A stretch of 64,000 nt of DNA. Origin: Mixia osmundae IAM 14324 (taxonomy: Eukaryota; Basidiomycota; Mixiomycetes; Mixiales; Mixiaceae). Below, one piece after another: positions 24,080-35,483 of this stretch (positions within the stretch are counted from its first letter, which is position 1; every line of letters starts with the position of its first letter). A model generated the notes under the pieces. It saw only the letters and a list, made by a program, of their open reading frames with translations. It was not told where the DNA came from and searched no databases. The stretch is from contig NW_014575558.1 in assembly GCF_000708205.1 (NCBI RefSeq), forward strand, positions 1 to 64,000, given 5' to 3'. Made by a program: the position numbers and the translations under genes.

Positions 24080-25600
24080 ATGCAGTGCCCCTCTTGCGAT
24101 AGACACGATCGTAGCAGGCTCCTCTGCTCATCCTGCCTCACAGCCAAGCACGTTGCAGCATGATCTCGTCAAGCGACGGATGCTCATCCGAGGCTCCGCA
24201 GGCTTTCGTCCTACAGGCTCCACCTCAAGCAGAGCAGGGCAGCCATAGTGACTGCACAGGCTCGGGCAGATGCCGCCTACGCATCGAGCAGCTTGCCCGT
24301 CGTACGACACGCTCAGGCAAGAGCGAGCGCACTGGCCGACACCGTCAGGCAATGTCAGCAGCGCAGCAAGGTCCTCCGAGATCGAGTCGACGATCGTGCG
24401 TATGCGTCACATCGTTTCGTTTGCGCTGACAAGGTGCCAGTGCAAACACAAGTTCAGGCGCGCAGAGCGGCCTTGAGCCATCGCAGACAGGTATTAGCAA
24501 CAGCAGCGCAACGACGAGCAGATTTGTGCGCAGAACAAGAGCGTGCAATGAGCGCACAAGAGCTCAGATTGCGTGATCGATGGCAGACGGATGCGGAGGA
24601 GATTGCGAGCCACCGCAGAGCGCTCCTTCGCACCGTTCTACTCGTCTTTGATCTCGACGAGCGCGCCATCGTCGGCCTCGCCTTGCCATCGTCTGCCATC
24701 ACGACGGGCGTCTCAGCAACGGCGTTGCAGGACAAGGATGCGATCAATGCTGCACTGCTCTATACAGCCCATGCTGTTCGCCTCATCGCCATGTATCTCG
24801 GCATCAGGCTGCCCTATCGCGTCAATTTGGGGCCGAAGCCCTTCATCCGGCCAAGCAGGGCGGCAGAATCAGACCCTGCCCACAAGTGAGCGGGCATTGC
24901 CGTCAGGGTGATCGTGGCTGACATGCATCGCAGACGACAGGCGCTCTATCTCGCGTCCTCTGCAGCAGCAGTGACGCCTGATGACGATTTGCAACGAAGT
25001 CCCAGCGCTAGTCGACTACCATTTTTGAAGGCAAAGCCGGCCAGTCTCGCGAAAGAAAGCAGACCTGCTCGAGCAGAGAGCTATAACCAGCTCGCGCCCG
25101 CTCTTGCCATGCTAGCATACGATATCCTCTTTCTCGCGAATAGCCAAGCGATCGACGTGCTGCCAGAATCGCACGACGCTATACTCTCCAATCTGGCCCG
25201 CCTTTGCACGGACGAAAGCAAGACCCTCGGACATCCTTCACACGCGACTCTTTCTTCTTACTTGCACGTCAGCGAGCATCCTCGTGTCACTTACTCGAGC
25301 GTCCTCTCACTCTTCCTGCCAACCGTCGAGACGGCCGCTGCCACTGCACAAGCTGGTCGTGAGACTGGTCGTGACCTGGCGCACAATGACCGATCGGAGG
25401 ACGAATGGGACCTCGTCGAGGTTCGCAAGGAGAGACCCATGCCTACACGACGTGCCACAGACCCAAAGCCCGCGGCGGATGTCGAGAAGCGCGGCTCCGC
25501 CGAACGACGGCATCATCACTCAGTCGAGCACGCGCTCAGCCCAGTGTTGCAAGGAGCTTTACGGCGCTCACAGGCCAAGCTGAATGCGCAAACCAAGTAG
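24080..25600 (+). CDS. ATG14: ATG14/Vps38-family PI3-kinase complex subunit
   Basis: Exons 24080-24147, 24217-24885 and 24934-25600 give 467 aa. The N-terminus MQCPSCDRHDRSRLLCSSCL carries the CxxC...CxxC pair typical of ATG14. A long coiled coil follows (to about residue 130), then the C-terminal domain with AVRLIAMYLGIRLPYRVNLG, YNQLAPALAMLAYDILFLAN and a Ser/Arg-rich tail. In the family, this subunit recruits the Vps34-Vps15-Vps30 complex to autophagosome formation sites. Intron 1 (69 nt) requires a GC donor, AA|GCACGT, to keep frame and remove a TGA; intron 2 is GT-AG, 48 nt. A Vps38/UVRAG identity is the alternative. Confidence 0.82.
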
Positions 25601-25698
25601 GGCGCCGGCCAGTGATACTATCGTACAACTAGATGGACGAGACTGCCAATACGCGTAGACGACAACAACATGTTGTGAGTGTAGATGTAAATGCCCGT

Positions 25699-26082
25699 CT
25701 AAACAATGTCTGTCGTTGTCCAGCCGCTGCCAAACAGAGGTGACCAGATCAGCGCTTCGATAACGATCGCAGCCCGCCAAGTCAGATCTGCAAGAAGGAC
25801 ACGATAGCGTTCAATTGTGGCGATCAGGTGATTGGCAATGCTCCTGCCCAGGATCGGTGTGATTACTGGGATGATGATGGAGCTGAAAAGATAGACGGGC
25901 AGGTGAAAGAAGAGGAAGAGCGGCACAAAGGTAAGCTTGAAAAGCGCAATACCCAGTCTTCTTCGCCGCCATTGCCAGCGCTGGCTCGTATGATGATAAT
26001 CTGGCGGAATCGCGTACGGCTTCAGGCATATCAGATGGCCCAGATAAGGCTGTGACAGAGGGAGCAGAAGGGCTGATCGCAT
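25699..26082 (-). CDS. Small membrane protein, unknown
   Basis: Single frame of 127 aa starting MRSALLLPLSQPYLGHLI. After a basic WQWRRRR stretch there are two hydrophobic segments (IALFKLTFVPLFLFFHLPVY, LFSSIIIPVITPILG) and a weaker one near the C-terminus (AAIVIEALIWSPLFG). Probably a small two- or three-pass membrane protein of a fungal family I do not recognise. It lies 3' to 3' with ATG14, 98 bp apart, and 58 bp downstream of the next minus-strand gene. Confidence 0.55.
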   Translation of the reverse strand: MRSALLLPLSQPYLGHLICLKPYAIPPDYHHTSQRWQWRRRRLGIALFKLTFVPLFLFFHLPVYLFSSIIIPVITPILGRSIANHLIATIERYRVLLADLTWRAAIVIEALIWSPLFGSGWTTTDIV

Positions 26083-26140
26083 AGAAACAAAGAAGACTCT
26101 GCTCGCGCTTTAGCCGTGCCTTATGTCTATGCATGAGGGC

Positions 26141-26706
26141 TCAAACGCACTGCAGAGATGGCTGAAGACGCGGTGCTCGGTATTGTTCCTTGGCAGCGAG
26201 GATGACGGCTTTGTGGCTCTCGGCGGTGAGCGTCGATAGGTCTCCGTCGGTGAACGTGCGGAACGAGACTTGAAGGGGACGGTAGGCCGGATAGGCCGCC
26301 AGGACCCGTTCGAGCTCGGGCTCGGATAGCGCATACGCAACGCCCTCTAGCTCTTTAAACGTCTCTGATCGGCCATCAAAGGGGACGCCGGGGATGCAAC
26401 GCTCGTGCAGATAGCGAATGTAGGCGATCTGATCTTGCTTTTGCTCAACATCGAGCTCGCACCACGGGCCGTCGTTTTGGCCTTGGACGATGCATGTCGG
26501 CTGCGCCGGCGTGACGTAGGGGAAGCCTCGGTAGTCAAACGCTGCGTCTGACGCTGAGCCGAGCCGGACGACCCAAATTGTGGCAGCTTACACAGGAAGG
26601 TCTGCTGGACGAGCACGTAGGCTGACTTGTGCTGCTCCTTGGTCTCGAGGATTTTCTGGAGTCTGGCATGTGCCATGAGCTGGCCATAGCACACCAACCA
26701 GACCAT
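26141..26706 (-). CDS. Conserved-looking protein of unknown function
   Basis: Exons 26706-26592 and 26547-26141 (44-nt intron, GTAAGC...CAG) give 173 aa. It begins MVWLVCYGQLMAHARLQKIL, has a Pro/Tyr-rich middle (FDYRGFPYVTPAQPT, NDGPWCELD) and a helical C-terminal half (YIRYLHERCIPGVPFDG, LEGVAYALSEPELERVLAAY). No signal peptide or metal-binding pattern. The switch to a coherent frame across the intron is what supports it. Confidence 0.6.
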
Positions 26707-26903
26707 GGACCTGCTGAGCCAAAAAGGGATTACGTGGCAGTCTTGTGATATATCTGATCCCCTTTTTCTTCTTTTCAGTTTCGCAACGTTTATCTCCACG
26801 CTTCGCTCGAGTCAAAACAAGGCCATAGAAGAGCCCCGAGTTATGTCAGTGTATGATCCATGCCCTACAATGCCCTCGTGTCGTCCTCATCCTGTCCTCC
26901 CTG

Positions 26904-27099
26904 ATGCGCAGGTTCCATGCTTCCTACTTTTCTTCCTCCGCAGCAGACCCTCAGCGACCCGCCCAGCCGGCAGCCCCGGCGAATCCAGCGCCTACGCCTG
27001 CACAGAACGCTCCGACCGACGTGACCGTGCCCGCCGCTCGCAACGCGTTTCCGGTGACCGATCCCTCTTTGCCTGGCGTAGAGCGTGCCAACAGTGCAG
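26904..27099 (+). CDS. Possible upstream exon of the zinc-finger/HIU hydrolase gene
   Basis: Open frame MRRFHASYFSSSAADPQRP followed by a Pro/Ala-rich stretch. A 59-nt intron (27100-27158, GTGTGT...CGCAG) would join it in frame to ATG 27161 and extend that protein to about 319 aa. Otherwise the frame stops at 27175 and may be only leader sequence. The start looks mildly like a mitochondrial presequence. Confidence 0.4.
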
Positions 27100-27160
27100 G
27101 TGTGTTGCCTCTCTCGACGGCCACGGCTCACTCTGATCGTCGGGCACCCGTTCCGCAGAG

Positions 27161-28197
27161 ATGGCCGCCGACTTGAGCAACAACTCACCGCTTGATACGC
27201 CAGCTACACGCGCTCGCAAGGTACACAGGCTGCCGTCCGGACGTCAGCGATAGCTCATATCGGGTCGGCTTGGTCAGTCAGCTGGCGGTCGCCCCAAGGA
27301 CTACGTGTGGACATTTTATGAAAGTATGTCGGTCTGCGCGGACGCAGAAGAGGATGATGGAGTTGATCTCGGGGCCTGCAGCGACCGATGATGGCGAGTT
27401 GGCAACATGCAAGAACTGCGGATGGCAGACCGAGAAGCCAAAGGCCTTTCGCATTCGCCAGCACATCTCAAGCTGCCCAGAGACACCACAGACGACAAAG
27501 GATGAAATTGCACGTCTTCAGGCACAGCGCGAAGCGACTAAGCTCGAGCGTCGCGCCGTCACTAATGATGAAGACAGCCCGACGGAGGCCAACACGCCTG
27601 CTAAGAAGCGTGTCAAGGCCGATCCAGCGCTCTTTAGGTCAGTCCCTGACAATCTGCTGTTCTCTCAGCCGAACTGGATGTCTCGTGCAGCCACAACGGA
27701 CCGCCAGCAGCCTCGACGTCGCGCGTGCCCATCCTGAGCGGTCCCCTGCGTTCGGCGATCACTTGTCATGGCAGGTCGTTCCATCAGAGGCACCCGTTCA
27801 CGAGCTTACTGGGTATCGCGCAGTCCTTGACTCTACCACGGGCAAGCCAGGCACGGATATGGAAGTGAGACTCGACAAGCTGACCCAGGAAGGCTTCTCC
27901 TTCCTCCGATCCTCCTCCACCAATGCAGACGGCCGATGCCAAACCCTCCTCGAACCTGGCTTCCGGCCCGAGATTGGCATCTACAAGCTCACCTTCATGA
28001 CCAATTCTTACTTCACCAAACGCGGCGTCCTCGGATTCTATCCCTTTGTGGAGATCACCTTTGAGGTCAAGGATCCAATGGAGCATTATCACATCCCTTT
28101 GCTGCTCAGTCCTTTCTCCTACTCCACTTACCGGTGCGTTTCCGTGTGAACTGATTGCTTGCGCATGCTGATGATATCGCGAGGCAGAGGAAGCTAG
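27161..28197 (+). CDS. 5-hydroxyisourate hydrolase (transthyretin-like) fused to a BED-like zinc finger
   Basis: Exons 27161-27220, 27278-27323, 27382-27637, 27691-27770, 27824-28133 and 28188-28197 give 253 aa in one frame. The C-terminal 115 residues are HIU hydrolase: ITCHVLDSTTGKPG, TNADGRC, YKLTF, FYPFVEITFEV, HYHIPLLLSPFSYSTYRGS with the YRGS terminus. This enzyme acts after urate oxidase in purine breakdown. Ahead of it lies DYVWTFYET plus ATCKNCG...RIRQHISSCPE, a BED-like CxxC...HxxxxC finger, and a basic linker. No in-frame ATG separates the two parts before the catalytic domain. Intron 4 needs a GC donor (27771-27823). An earlier exon from ATG 26904, spliced at 27100-27158, would add a Pro/Ala-rich N-terminus. 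Confidence 0.8.
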
Positions 28198-28310
28198 ACC
28201 GTTGTCGTCTGTCGCAATGCAATTGGTCACGTGGTGACTCCTTTTCCCCTCCAGGTTACCGTCGTCTCAAGCAACCAAAGCAAACCTTTGCCAAGGGAGT
28301 CAAGGCCGTT

Positions 28311-29647
28311 ATGAGACAGGTATTGCTGAGCTATGCAGCGCTCGTCCTTCTCCGATCGAGTCTTGCGGCCAGCGTCCAGCAAGACGTCAACCTTGCGCTC
28401 GGCCAGATCGGACACGGCAAAACTCGTGACTGGCTCAAGAAGAACCCGAGCTTCTTCTCGGGCATCTTCAATACCTCGCTCGGTGCGATCACATTTGCAT
28501 CTCCGAGCGATAAGGCTTGGGCTTCGATCGACCCTACCAAGCTGAACGCAACCTTCTTTGGCGACACACTCTTGCCGCTCCATGTCATCCGCACCAACGT
28601 CACTGCGATCCAGCAGGACGGCGCGGCGATCTACCGCACCAGTCTGCTTCCTCCCGCCACATTCAGTCTCAACCTCGGCACCGGCATCCCCAGCCCGATC
28701 ATCATCAACAAGACGGGCGATACTACCTTTGCGGCTCCTCAGCCCGTCTCGGGTGCCCAGGTGAACGTCTGGCCGACAGATCACACGACAAAGGATAGTA
28801 TCTCTATCTATAGCGTCGATCAATGGTTCGATGTGCCGCAGGACATTGTCACGACGATCAATCAGCCCACGGTGAAGGGCAGCTCGTTCGCCACCCTGCT
28901 CGCGACGGCCTCTCCTTCTGGCAGTCTCGTCGCTGACATCCAGGACGCGGAAGCGCTCACCGTGTTTGCGCCATCAGAGTGAGCTTCCTCGCGAGTGCAC
29001 TGTCAGAGAGCCTGGTCTGAGATCTGGCAGTGCATCGCTCGCGTCTATTCAGAAGGAGCTAGCCTCCCAGCCTGACGGGGCTTTGCAGGCCATCATCCGC
29101 AACCACATTATCAACGGCACAACGTGGGTCCACCTGCCGTGTACAGTCTCCATCTCCACTGACAGCTCCAGCTTGACAGGCTTTACTCGACGCAGCTAGT
29201 CGATCAGATGAAAGCCGTATCTGCTGCAGGCACAGCAATGCTCTTCATATCCAATTCGAGTGGCACATTCGTCGCAGCCGGCGGCGCGCCTGCTGTCAAG
29301 ATCATCAAGACTGACTTTTTTGCGGCCAACGGTGTCGTGCATGTTCTCGACGGTCTCTTGAAGGCGACGAGTACAACTGACGAAACGACGGCAGCCGCTG
29401 CGTACGTCCGTCCCTTGTGGTAAGGCAACGATCTGATCGGACATGCAGACATGAGGCATACCTCGCGTTCACGAATTCTGGCCAGCTGAGCGCGGCCGGA
29501 GCGATCGATGTGCATACGCCGACCGGTCTTTCCTCGTTCAAGGCGCCCGCGAGCACGCCAACGAGCAAGCCGCCGACACCGACCGCGGGAGCTGCTCAGC
29601 TCCGTCCTCTGTTTTTCCTTGCTCTTCCTGCCATGGCGATGTTGTAG
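28311..29647 (+). CDS. Fasciclin (FAS1) domain protein, GPI-anchored
   Basis: Exons 28311-28978, 29031-29123, 29180-29401 and 29449-29647 (introns 52, 56 and 47 nt) give 393 aa. Signal peptide MRQVLLSYAALVLLRSSLAA. Two FAS1 units are visible: the first around ITFASPSDKAWASIDP, the second around LTVFAPSDASLASIQKEL, IIRNHIINGTTLYSTQ and KTDFFAANGVVHVLDGLL, the typical closing motif. The C-terminus is Pro/Thr/Ser-rich followed by AAQLRPLFFLALPAMAML, a GPI-attachment signal. Likely a cell-surface adhesion protein. Several N-glycosylation sequons (NTS, NVT, NGT) fit secretion. Confidence 0.9.
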
Positions 29648-29764
29648 AGTCAGGCTAGCGTGTCTTGTCTCCTTTGCTCTGACGCGTAGGCGTAATCTAC
29701 GCGTGAAGCGTGATAGCTTGAAGCTAGAAAACCTGCGCTGCCGTCTTCGAGTCGTCTGGCCGGA

Positions 29765-30597
29765 ATGATCAAAGCATGTGTTCAGAGAGAGTCTGTACTC
29801 GCTGCGGCTGATGCTGGACCCCACGGAATGACAGATATGGTCCATGAAGAAGGAGGGCGAGGCGGCCGGAAAGAAGAAGCCACGGGTATCTGCGGCCCAA
29901 CTGCGAGCTCAAAAAGACATCACCGAGCTAGACCTGTCCTCGACGATGAAGACCGACTTCCCGGATCCCACCGATCTGCTTAACTTCAAGCTCAGGTGCG
30001 CTCGGCATGTCAGACATTGTGCCAGACAGGCATTGACCACCTCGAGATTGCTCAGCATCACGCCTGACGAGGGCATGTACAAGGGCGGCGAATTCAAGTT
30101 CACTTTTGCGATCAATACCAACTATCCACATGAGCCGCCCAAGGTCAAGCTGACACAAAAGGTGGTTGACCCTGGCGCGTGCGAAGCCATGCCCGGGACT
30201 GACTGCGCGAGCAGATTTATCATCCCAATCTCGATCTAGAGGTCAGAGACGACCGCTCGACAGACGTTCGATGACGCTGATCGTGCATCGATGCATCAGG
30301 GAAATGTCTGTCTGAACCTATTGCGAGAAGACTGGAAACCCGTCCTCAATCTCAACGCGGTCATGGTCGGCCTTCAGTTCCTGTTCCTTGAGCCAAACGC
30401 AGACGATCCTCTCAATAAAGGCGAGCAAGATTGTGCCTCCCCACGTGCGTCATCAGCTGATCTGTCTCTGTCCGGCTCCAGAGGCAGCAGAAGAGCTGCG
30501 GCGAGATCGTACGACGTTTGCGCAGAACGTCAAGACCGCCATGCGAGGCGGCCGTGTCAAGTCAGAGGTATATGATTACGTGCTTATCAAAAAGTGA
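29765..30597 (+). CDS. UBC12: NEDD8-conjugating enzyme UBC12
   Basis: Six exons, 29765-29773, 29835-29995, 30056-30161, 30215-30241, 30300-30420 and 30482-30597, give 179 aa, the family's usual length. It starts MIK-IWSMKK, matching the UBC12 N-terminal peptide that docks on NEDD8 E1 and Dcn1. Core motifs include [56 protein letters not shown] with the active-site Cys, and [18 protein letters not shown]. The enzyme transfers NEDD8 to cullins. Exon 1 is only 9 nt and exon 4 only 27 nt. Introns 1 and 5 are GC-AG by frame and by conserved residues on both sides. Confidence 0.93.
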
Positions 30598-30747
30598 TAG
30601 ACGACAACGTAGGCAGCTCAGCATTGTTGTATCACTCGTGCAGGATTCGTACAGAGCCAATCAGCCAGACTCACGACGAGCGATCGAGGTCAAGACAAGC
30701 ATCCCATCTGCATTAAGTGACCATCTAATCAATGTGCCCGTGCGTGT

Positions 30748-32833
30748 CTACATAAGCCAGGCCCAGATCTTGCCATACCATGTCGTTGGCTCGCCTCCTG
30801 CCTTTTCTGCTTCAATGACGTCCATCTCGTCAAGCTCGCGTCTGCCAGTCTCAAAGTCTGTAGCATCACGTCAGTGTTTGTGAGAGGGCGCACACAGCTT
30901 GCGACATACCCATCTCGTGGAGACGAACGAAAGAGGTGCGCTTGAGGACCTTCCAGAAGACGTAGAAGATCGCAAAGATGGGCAACGTGATGTCTGAAAG
31001 CCGCCAAAGGTCAGCACGAGCTCATGTATGGACGACGGGTAGGACTGACAAGCAACGATGAAGTTCTGAACATCCCAGTTACCCGCTAGGAAGACGGGAT
31101 AGCCGTTGAACAAAATGATCAGGTTGAGCATGACAAAGCCATAGTACGAAAAGTATGGCTGGAACGGTGCCTTGTATGGGAACAAGGATCGATCGATGCC
31201 TTGGGCTTTGATGCCCGCGTAGAATCGGATGGCGGTGAGCAGAATTGCCCACCAAGTGAGGAGACCAGTGATCGAGCTGATGTTGTAGAACCAATTGAAC
31301 ACAGTGGTTCCATTGTTGCTGACATTGAGGTAGGCGAGCGGGCCGATCATGACGGTGATGATGAGGCACCAGATCGGTAGACCGCCCTTGGTGCATTTGC
31401 GGAAGATCCTGGGTGCTTTGCCATCGCAGGCGAGGCCGTACAGCGTACGCGAGCTTGCATAGAGATCAGAGTTGCCGGCCGAGAAAGCAGACACAAGAAT
31501 GACCGCATTGATGATCGACGGCAAAGTCTTGATACCGGCATTGTTGATCGCGATGACAAAGGGAGATTGAGCTGCTGTGCCTGCTTGACCGGTCGGCTGC
31601 AGTAGCTCGGGCGAGTTGGATGGGACGGTCAGTCCGATGACCAAAATGCCGCCGACGTAGAAGAGTAGAATACGGTAGAACACTCGTCGGATAGCCTTTG
31701 GAACCGTCTTTCTAGGGTTGGCCGCTTCGCCAGCTGCGAGCGCGACGATTTCCGTGCCCAGGAAAGAGAAGGCAGCTTGGACGAAGACGGTCCAGAAAGC
31801 GAGAAAACGACCCCATGCGCCCGGAATGTCATTCTGCTGAACAAACGGTCCCGGGTTCTTCCAATAACGGAAGCCGAGTCGATCGTGATTGGGACCACCA
31901 CCGAGATCGATGACGATGCCAAGGATGATCAAGCCGACAATCGCGATGACCTTGATAAGCGAGAACCAGAATTCCATTTCTCCATACCAGCGCTACAAGT
32001 TGAACATAGCCGGTCAGCAGGTGAGACGCAGATAGTGAGAGGCAGATGACTCACAACGCCAAAGAAGTTGATCGAGCCTGCATCAGCCTCACTTGTCAGA
32101 ACCTTTGCGTGAGAATGGGAGGTCATGGAAACGCACAGATGACGACGAGGAAAATTGAAATCCAGACGGCGACATTGGTGGTGTCATCCCAGTAGGAGAT
32201 GACGATAGCCGCAGCGGTAATCTCGGTAGGTAAGGTGATTGCATAAGAATACCAGTAATTCCATCCGAGCGCAAAGCCGAGCGCCGGATCGACGAAGCGG
32301 GCTGCATAGTGTGTGAAGGCTCCGCTGACGGGGTAGAGCGTGCACATTTCGCCCAATGCGACCATCATGCTGTACACGACGGAGCCCATGATGCAGTATC
32401 TGAAATCCCAGGCGGCGTCAGCGATCGTCGATGAGCAATACCTGAAAGTCACCCTAGCAGAAGACCGACCGGTCCACCACTCGTGAGTGCACCACCCGAA
32501 CCGAGGAAGAGACCTGGAGCGAGTCAGCCAAGTCAGCACAGCTTGGTGATAAGGCGAGCGGGGTCGCGTGACGGGCGACTAACCCGTTCCAATCGTGCCG
32601 CCGATAGCGATCATCTGGAGATGGCGCGACTTGAGGTTACGCTGTGTGTGACCATCGCCGTGGTCATGGAAGACGTGGTCCTCATTGACCTCACGCTCGA
32701 CATGATGACCGAGCGAATCATCGTTCTTCTCGCTGACATCGTACGTATTGCTGCCTAGCTTCTCCGGCTCGCTGCCCGCCGCATACGGATCGGCGGTGCT
32801 GTAGTGCTTTTCCTCGTCGGAGATGCTTGTCAT
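30748..32833 (-). CDS. Amino-acid permease (APC superfamily, fungal YAT type)
   Basis: Start MTSISDEEKHYSTADPYAAG at 32833 opens a charged cytosolic tail of about 75 residues, then HLQMIAIGGTIGTG, the signature of fungal amino-acid permeases, and about 12 membrane helices (LGFALGWNYWYSYAITLP, FWFSLIKVIAIVGLIILG, AFSFLGTEIVALAAGEAANP, SAGNSDLYASSRTLYGLA). Several short introns interrupt it, including near 32580, 32460-32410, 32140-32000, 31050-30990 and 30905-30850. The last exon ends EAEKAGGEPTTWYGKIWAWL plus M before TAG. About 560 aa, plasma-membrane proton/amino-acid symport by family. It diverges from the NCS1 permease; a shared 855-bp promoter region lies between them. Confidence 0.92.
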
Positions 32834-33688
32834 CGTTGAAGTGTTCTCTGCTGTGGTGTCAAGACAGGGTCAGTGGCGATAAGGAGAAGAGACGGGCGAT
32901 CTGCAGGCGTACCAGGCCAGGTGTCGCGACTGAGCCGGTTGACACTAGATGGCAAGAACGACCTTCCTGCCTCCTTAATGAAAACTGTCGAGGATGAAAA
33001 TTCTGCGAGAGTAAACCGGTCGGTGGCTCCTTGCCGAATAGATAGCGAAAAAGTGGCACCACGAGGTCTGCCCGCTCGCCCACGCGCCCCCTCCCCACTC
33101 AGTGGAGACCGCCGCTCTCCACGATCTGGAATGAGCTGGCCCTGTCTCTGACTTTGCGCTGGCTGCGTAGACCGATAGAGAAAGAATTAGCTTCTTTCTT
33201 CCGACACAAGTCGCACGACCTCGACACGATCAGCAACAGCCTTATCGTGCGCACATCAAATTGATATCCATGTTTCAGCAGTCGCACGCAACGGAGACTT
33301 GACCGGGAAAGTCTTTGAATGCATAGTTCTCAATTGTTCCGTCGTGCACTGCATAGCACTTGTCTAGTCTGCGCAGATGGCAGAGATAAGCCAGCATTGC
33401 CAAGTCGAATACAAGACGGAGATCTGGGCCTGCACATGCTCGAGATCAGAAAGCTAGAGCGCTCGAACCATGCGGCCCGCGAGTAGCTGTCGATCCTGAT
33501 CGATCATCAGCCGGCCAGCTGCGCGCTCCCCGTCTGCGATAAGAGCCACCCATTTTCTGCTCTTTGCCTGATAACCCACTCCTCCGTCCAGACGACCACC
33601 ACTGCCACCGCGCAAAGGGCCCTTGACTGGCTTCCCACCTTTGCGTTTACACGAAACTTCAAGCCAGTACTCTTTCGAGCCGGACAAA
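32834..33688. promoter_or_regulatory. Divergent promoter region between two permease genes
   Basis: An 855-bp start-to-start interval between the amino-acid permease (minus) and the NCS1 permease (plus). Only short frames occur. Its length, large for this window, suggests regulated nutrient control of one or both genes; no operator can be named from sequence alone. Confidence 0.45.
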
Positions 33689-35475
33689 ATGTCGCACTCC
33701 GAAGATGAAAAGATGACCGGCACTCTGACGCCTGATATGGAGAAGACGCCTGCAGAGGCTTTCGTTGTATCTGGCGAGCAGGCAGACTATGTTGACGACC
33801 TCAATGATCATGTGCCTCGCAAGACCGGCCCCTTTGCGCCGCTCTGGCGGATGGCCGATCGCCTTCGCACTGCCGGCGTAGAGACCAGAGGCATCGAGCG
33901 TGTGCCACCGACAGAACGTCAGCAGAAGCATGTATATGACCTCTGCACGATGTGGCTCGTTCGTCTCAGTCATCCCTTCTGAAGGACATCAGATGCTGAC
34001 GAACCACTGGACAGGCCGCCGACACGACCATCAGCACTTTCGCACTGTACGCCACTCACCTGGACTGGAGACGCCATCTGACGTCGCGCGTGCAGTGGTA
34101 TGCTAGGATCCTCCGTCTTCTTCCTCGGGTTCAAGGAAGCCACTCTCGTCATCATCTTCTTCAAGTGAGTTTGCCACCCATTCCTGGTTGTTCACGCGCT
34201 CAGGCCGACGGCTAGCTTGCTCTGTACGATCCCTGTCGCCATGTTCTCGGTATGGGGCGCCCGTCTCGGCCTCCGTCAACTCTGTCTATCTCGCTTTTCC
34301 TTCGGTAGAGCCAGCTTGGCGCCAGTGGTGCTGAACTGTATCGCTTGCGTCGGTTGGTCGACAATCAATGCCATCGCCGGTGCTCAGTGCCTGCGTGCGG
34401 TCTCTGACACACATCGCATACCTGTCTGGGCTGCCGTAGTCATCATCGCCATCATAACGCTCGTCGTCAGCTTCATGGGCTACAGAGTCGTCCACATCTA
34501 CGAAAAGTGGTCCTGGATCCCTGTTGCGATCATCTTCTTCATCGTCTTCGGCGAAGCCTACACCGAAATGTCCTCGCCGCCCTTTGAACCTGCCAGTCGC
34601 GAGCTCACTGGATCCATTCTGTCCTTTGGCGCTGCCATTGCGGGCTTCGCGCTCGGCTGGACTAGCCTTGCAGCAGACTACAGTGTGCAGCTGCCTGAAG
34701 ATACCTCTGCCTTTGCGATCTTTGCTTGGACATACGCCGGTCTCAATGTCCCACTGATCCTTGTGGAAACACTAGGCGCTGCTATGATGACTACCATCAC
34801 GGCCAATGCCGATTGGAACGATCGCTACCTCGCCAATGGTTCCGGCGGTCTGTTGTCTGGCCCGCTCAGCAAGCTCGGTGGCTTCGGCCAGTTCCTGCTT
34901 GTCATTCTCGCACTGTCGATCGTGGCCAACAACATTCCCAACATGTACTCACTCAGTCTGACTTTCCAGACACTTGGACCGTACGCACAGGCCATCCCGA
35001 GGCCCTTCATCACACTCCTGGGCACGATCATCTACATCGTCCTCGGCATCGTCGGTTACTCCCACTTCGAGACGGCTCTAGATACCCTGCTCGTCTTGCT
35101 CAGCTATTGGCTTGCTTGCTTCACCACTGTCTTGCTTGCGGAGCACTACGTCTTCCGGGGCGGCAAGTTCTCGAACTATGAAGCCGATGCGTACGGCGAC
35201 TGGTCTATCCTGCCAATGGGTCTAGCTGGCACCCTCGCTATTGGTGCAGCTATCGCTGGAGCAGTCGTCGGCATGTCTACGGTCTGGTGCGTTGCACGCT
35301 GCCGCACAGGCGCATGTGCTAACAGTCTGTCTCGGCTCACAGGTACGTGGGCCGCCTGGCTCTTGACATCACAGCTCCGTACGGAGGCGATCTCGGCTTC
35401 GAACTCTCGTGCGGTTTCTCGCTGGTCGCATTTATTCCTATGCGCTACATCGAGAAGCGGTATATTGGTCGATAA
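33689..35475 (+). CDS. NCS1 purine-cytosine permease (Fcy2-like)
   Basis: Exons 33689-33958, 34015-34046, 34096-34164, 34204-35286 and 35343-35475 give 528 aa, the family norm. The N-terminus is hydrophilic and leads to GIERVPPTER, the conserved NCS1 entry motif. Then follow AADTTISTFALGMLGSSVFF, FSVWGARLGLRQLCLSRFSF, NCIACVGWSTINAIAGAQCL, the long FALGWTSLAADYSVQLPEDT segment and the C-terminal MRYIEKRYIGR. By family it imports cytosine or purines by cation symport. Intron 3 (34165-34203) is only 39 nt. It ends 8 bp from the stop of the convergent phosphatase. Confidence 0.92.
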
Positions 35476-35483
35476 GCGATGGT

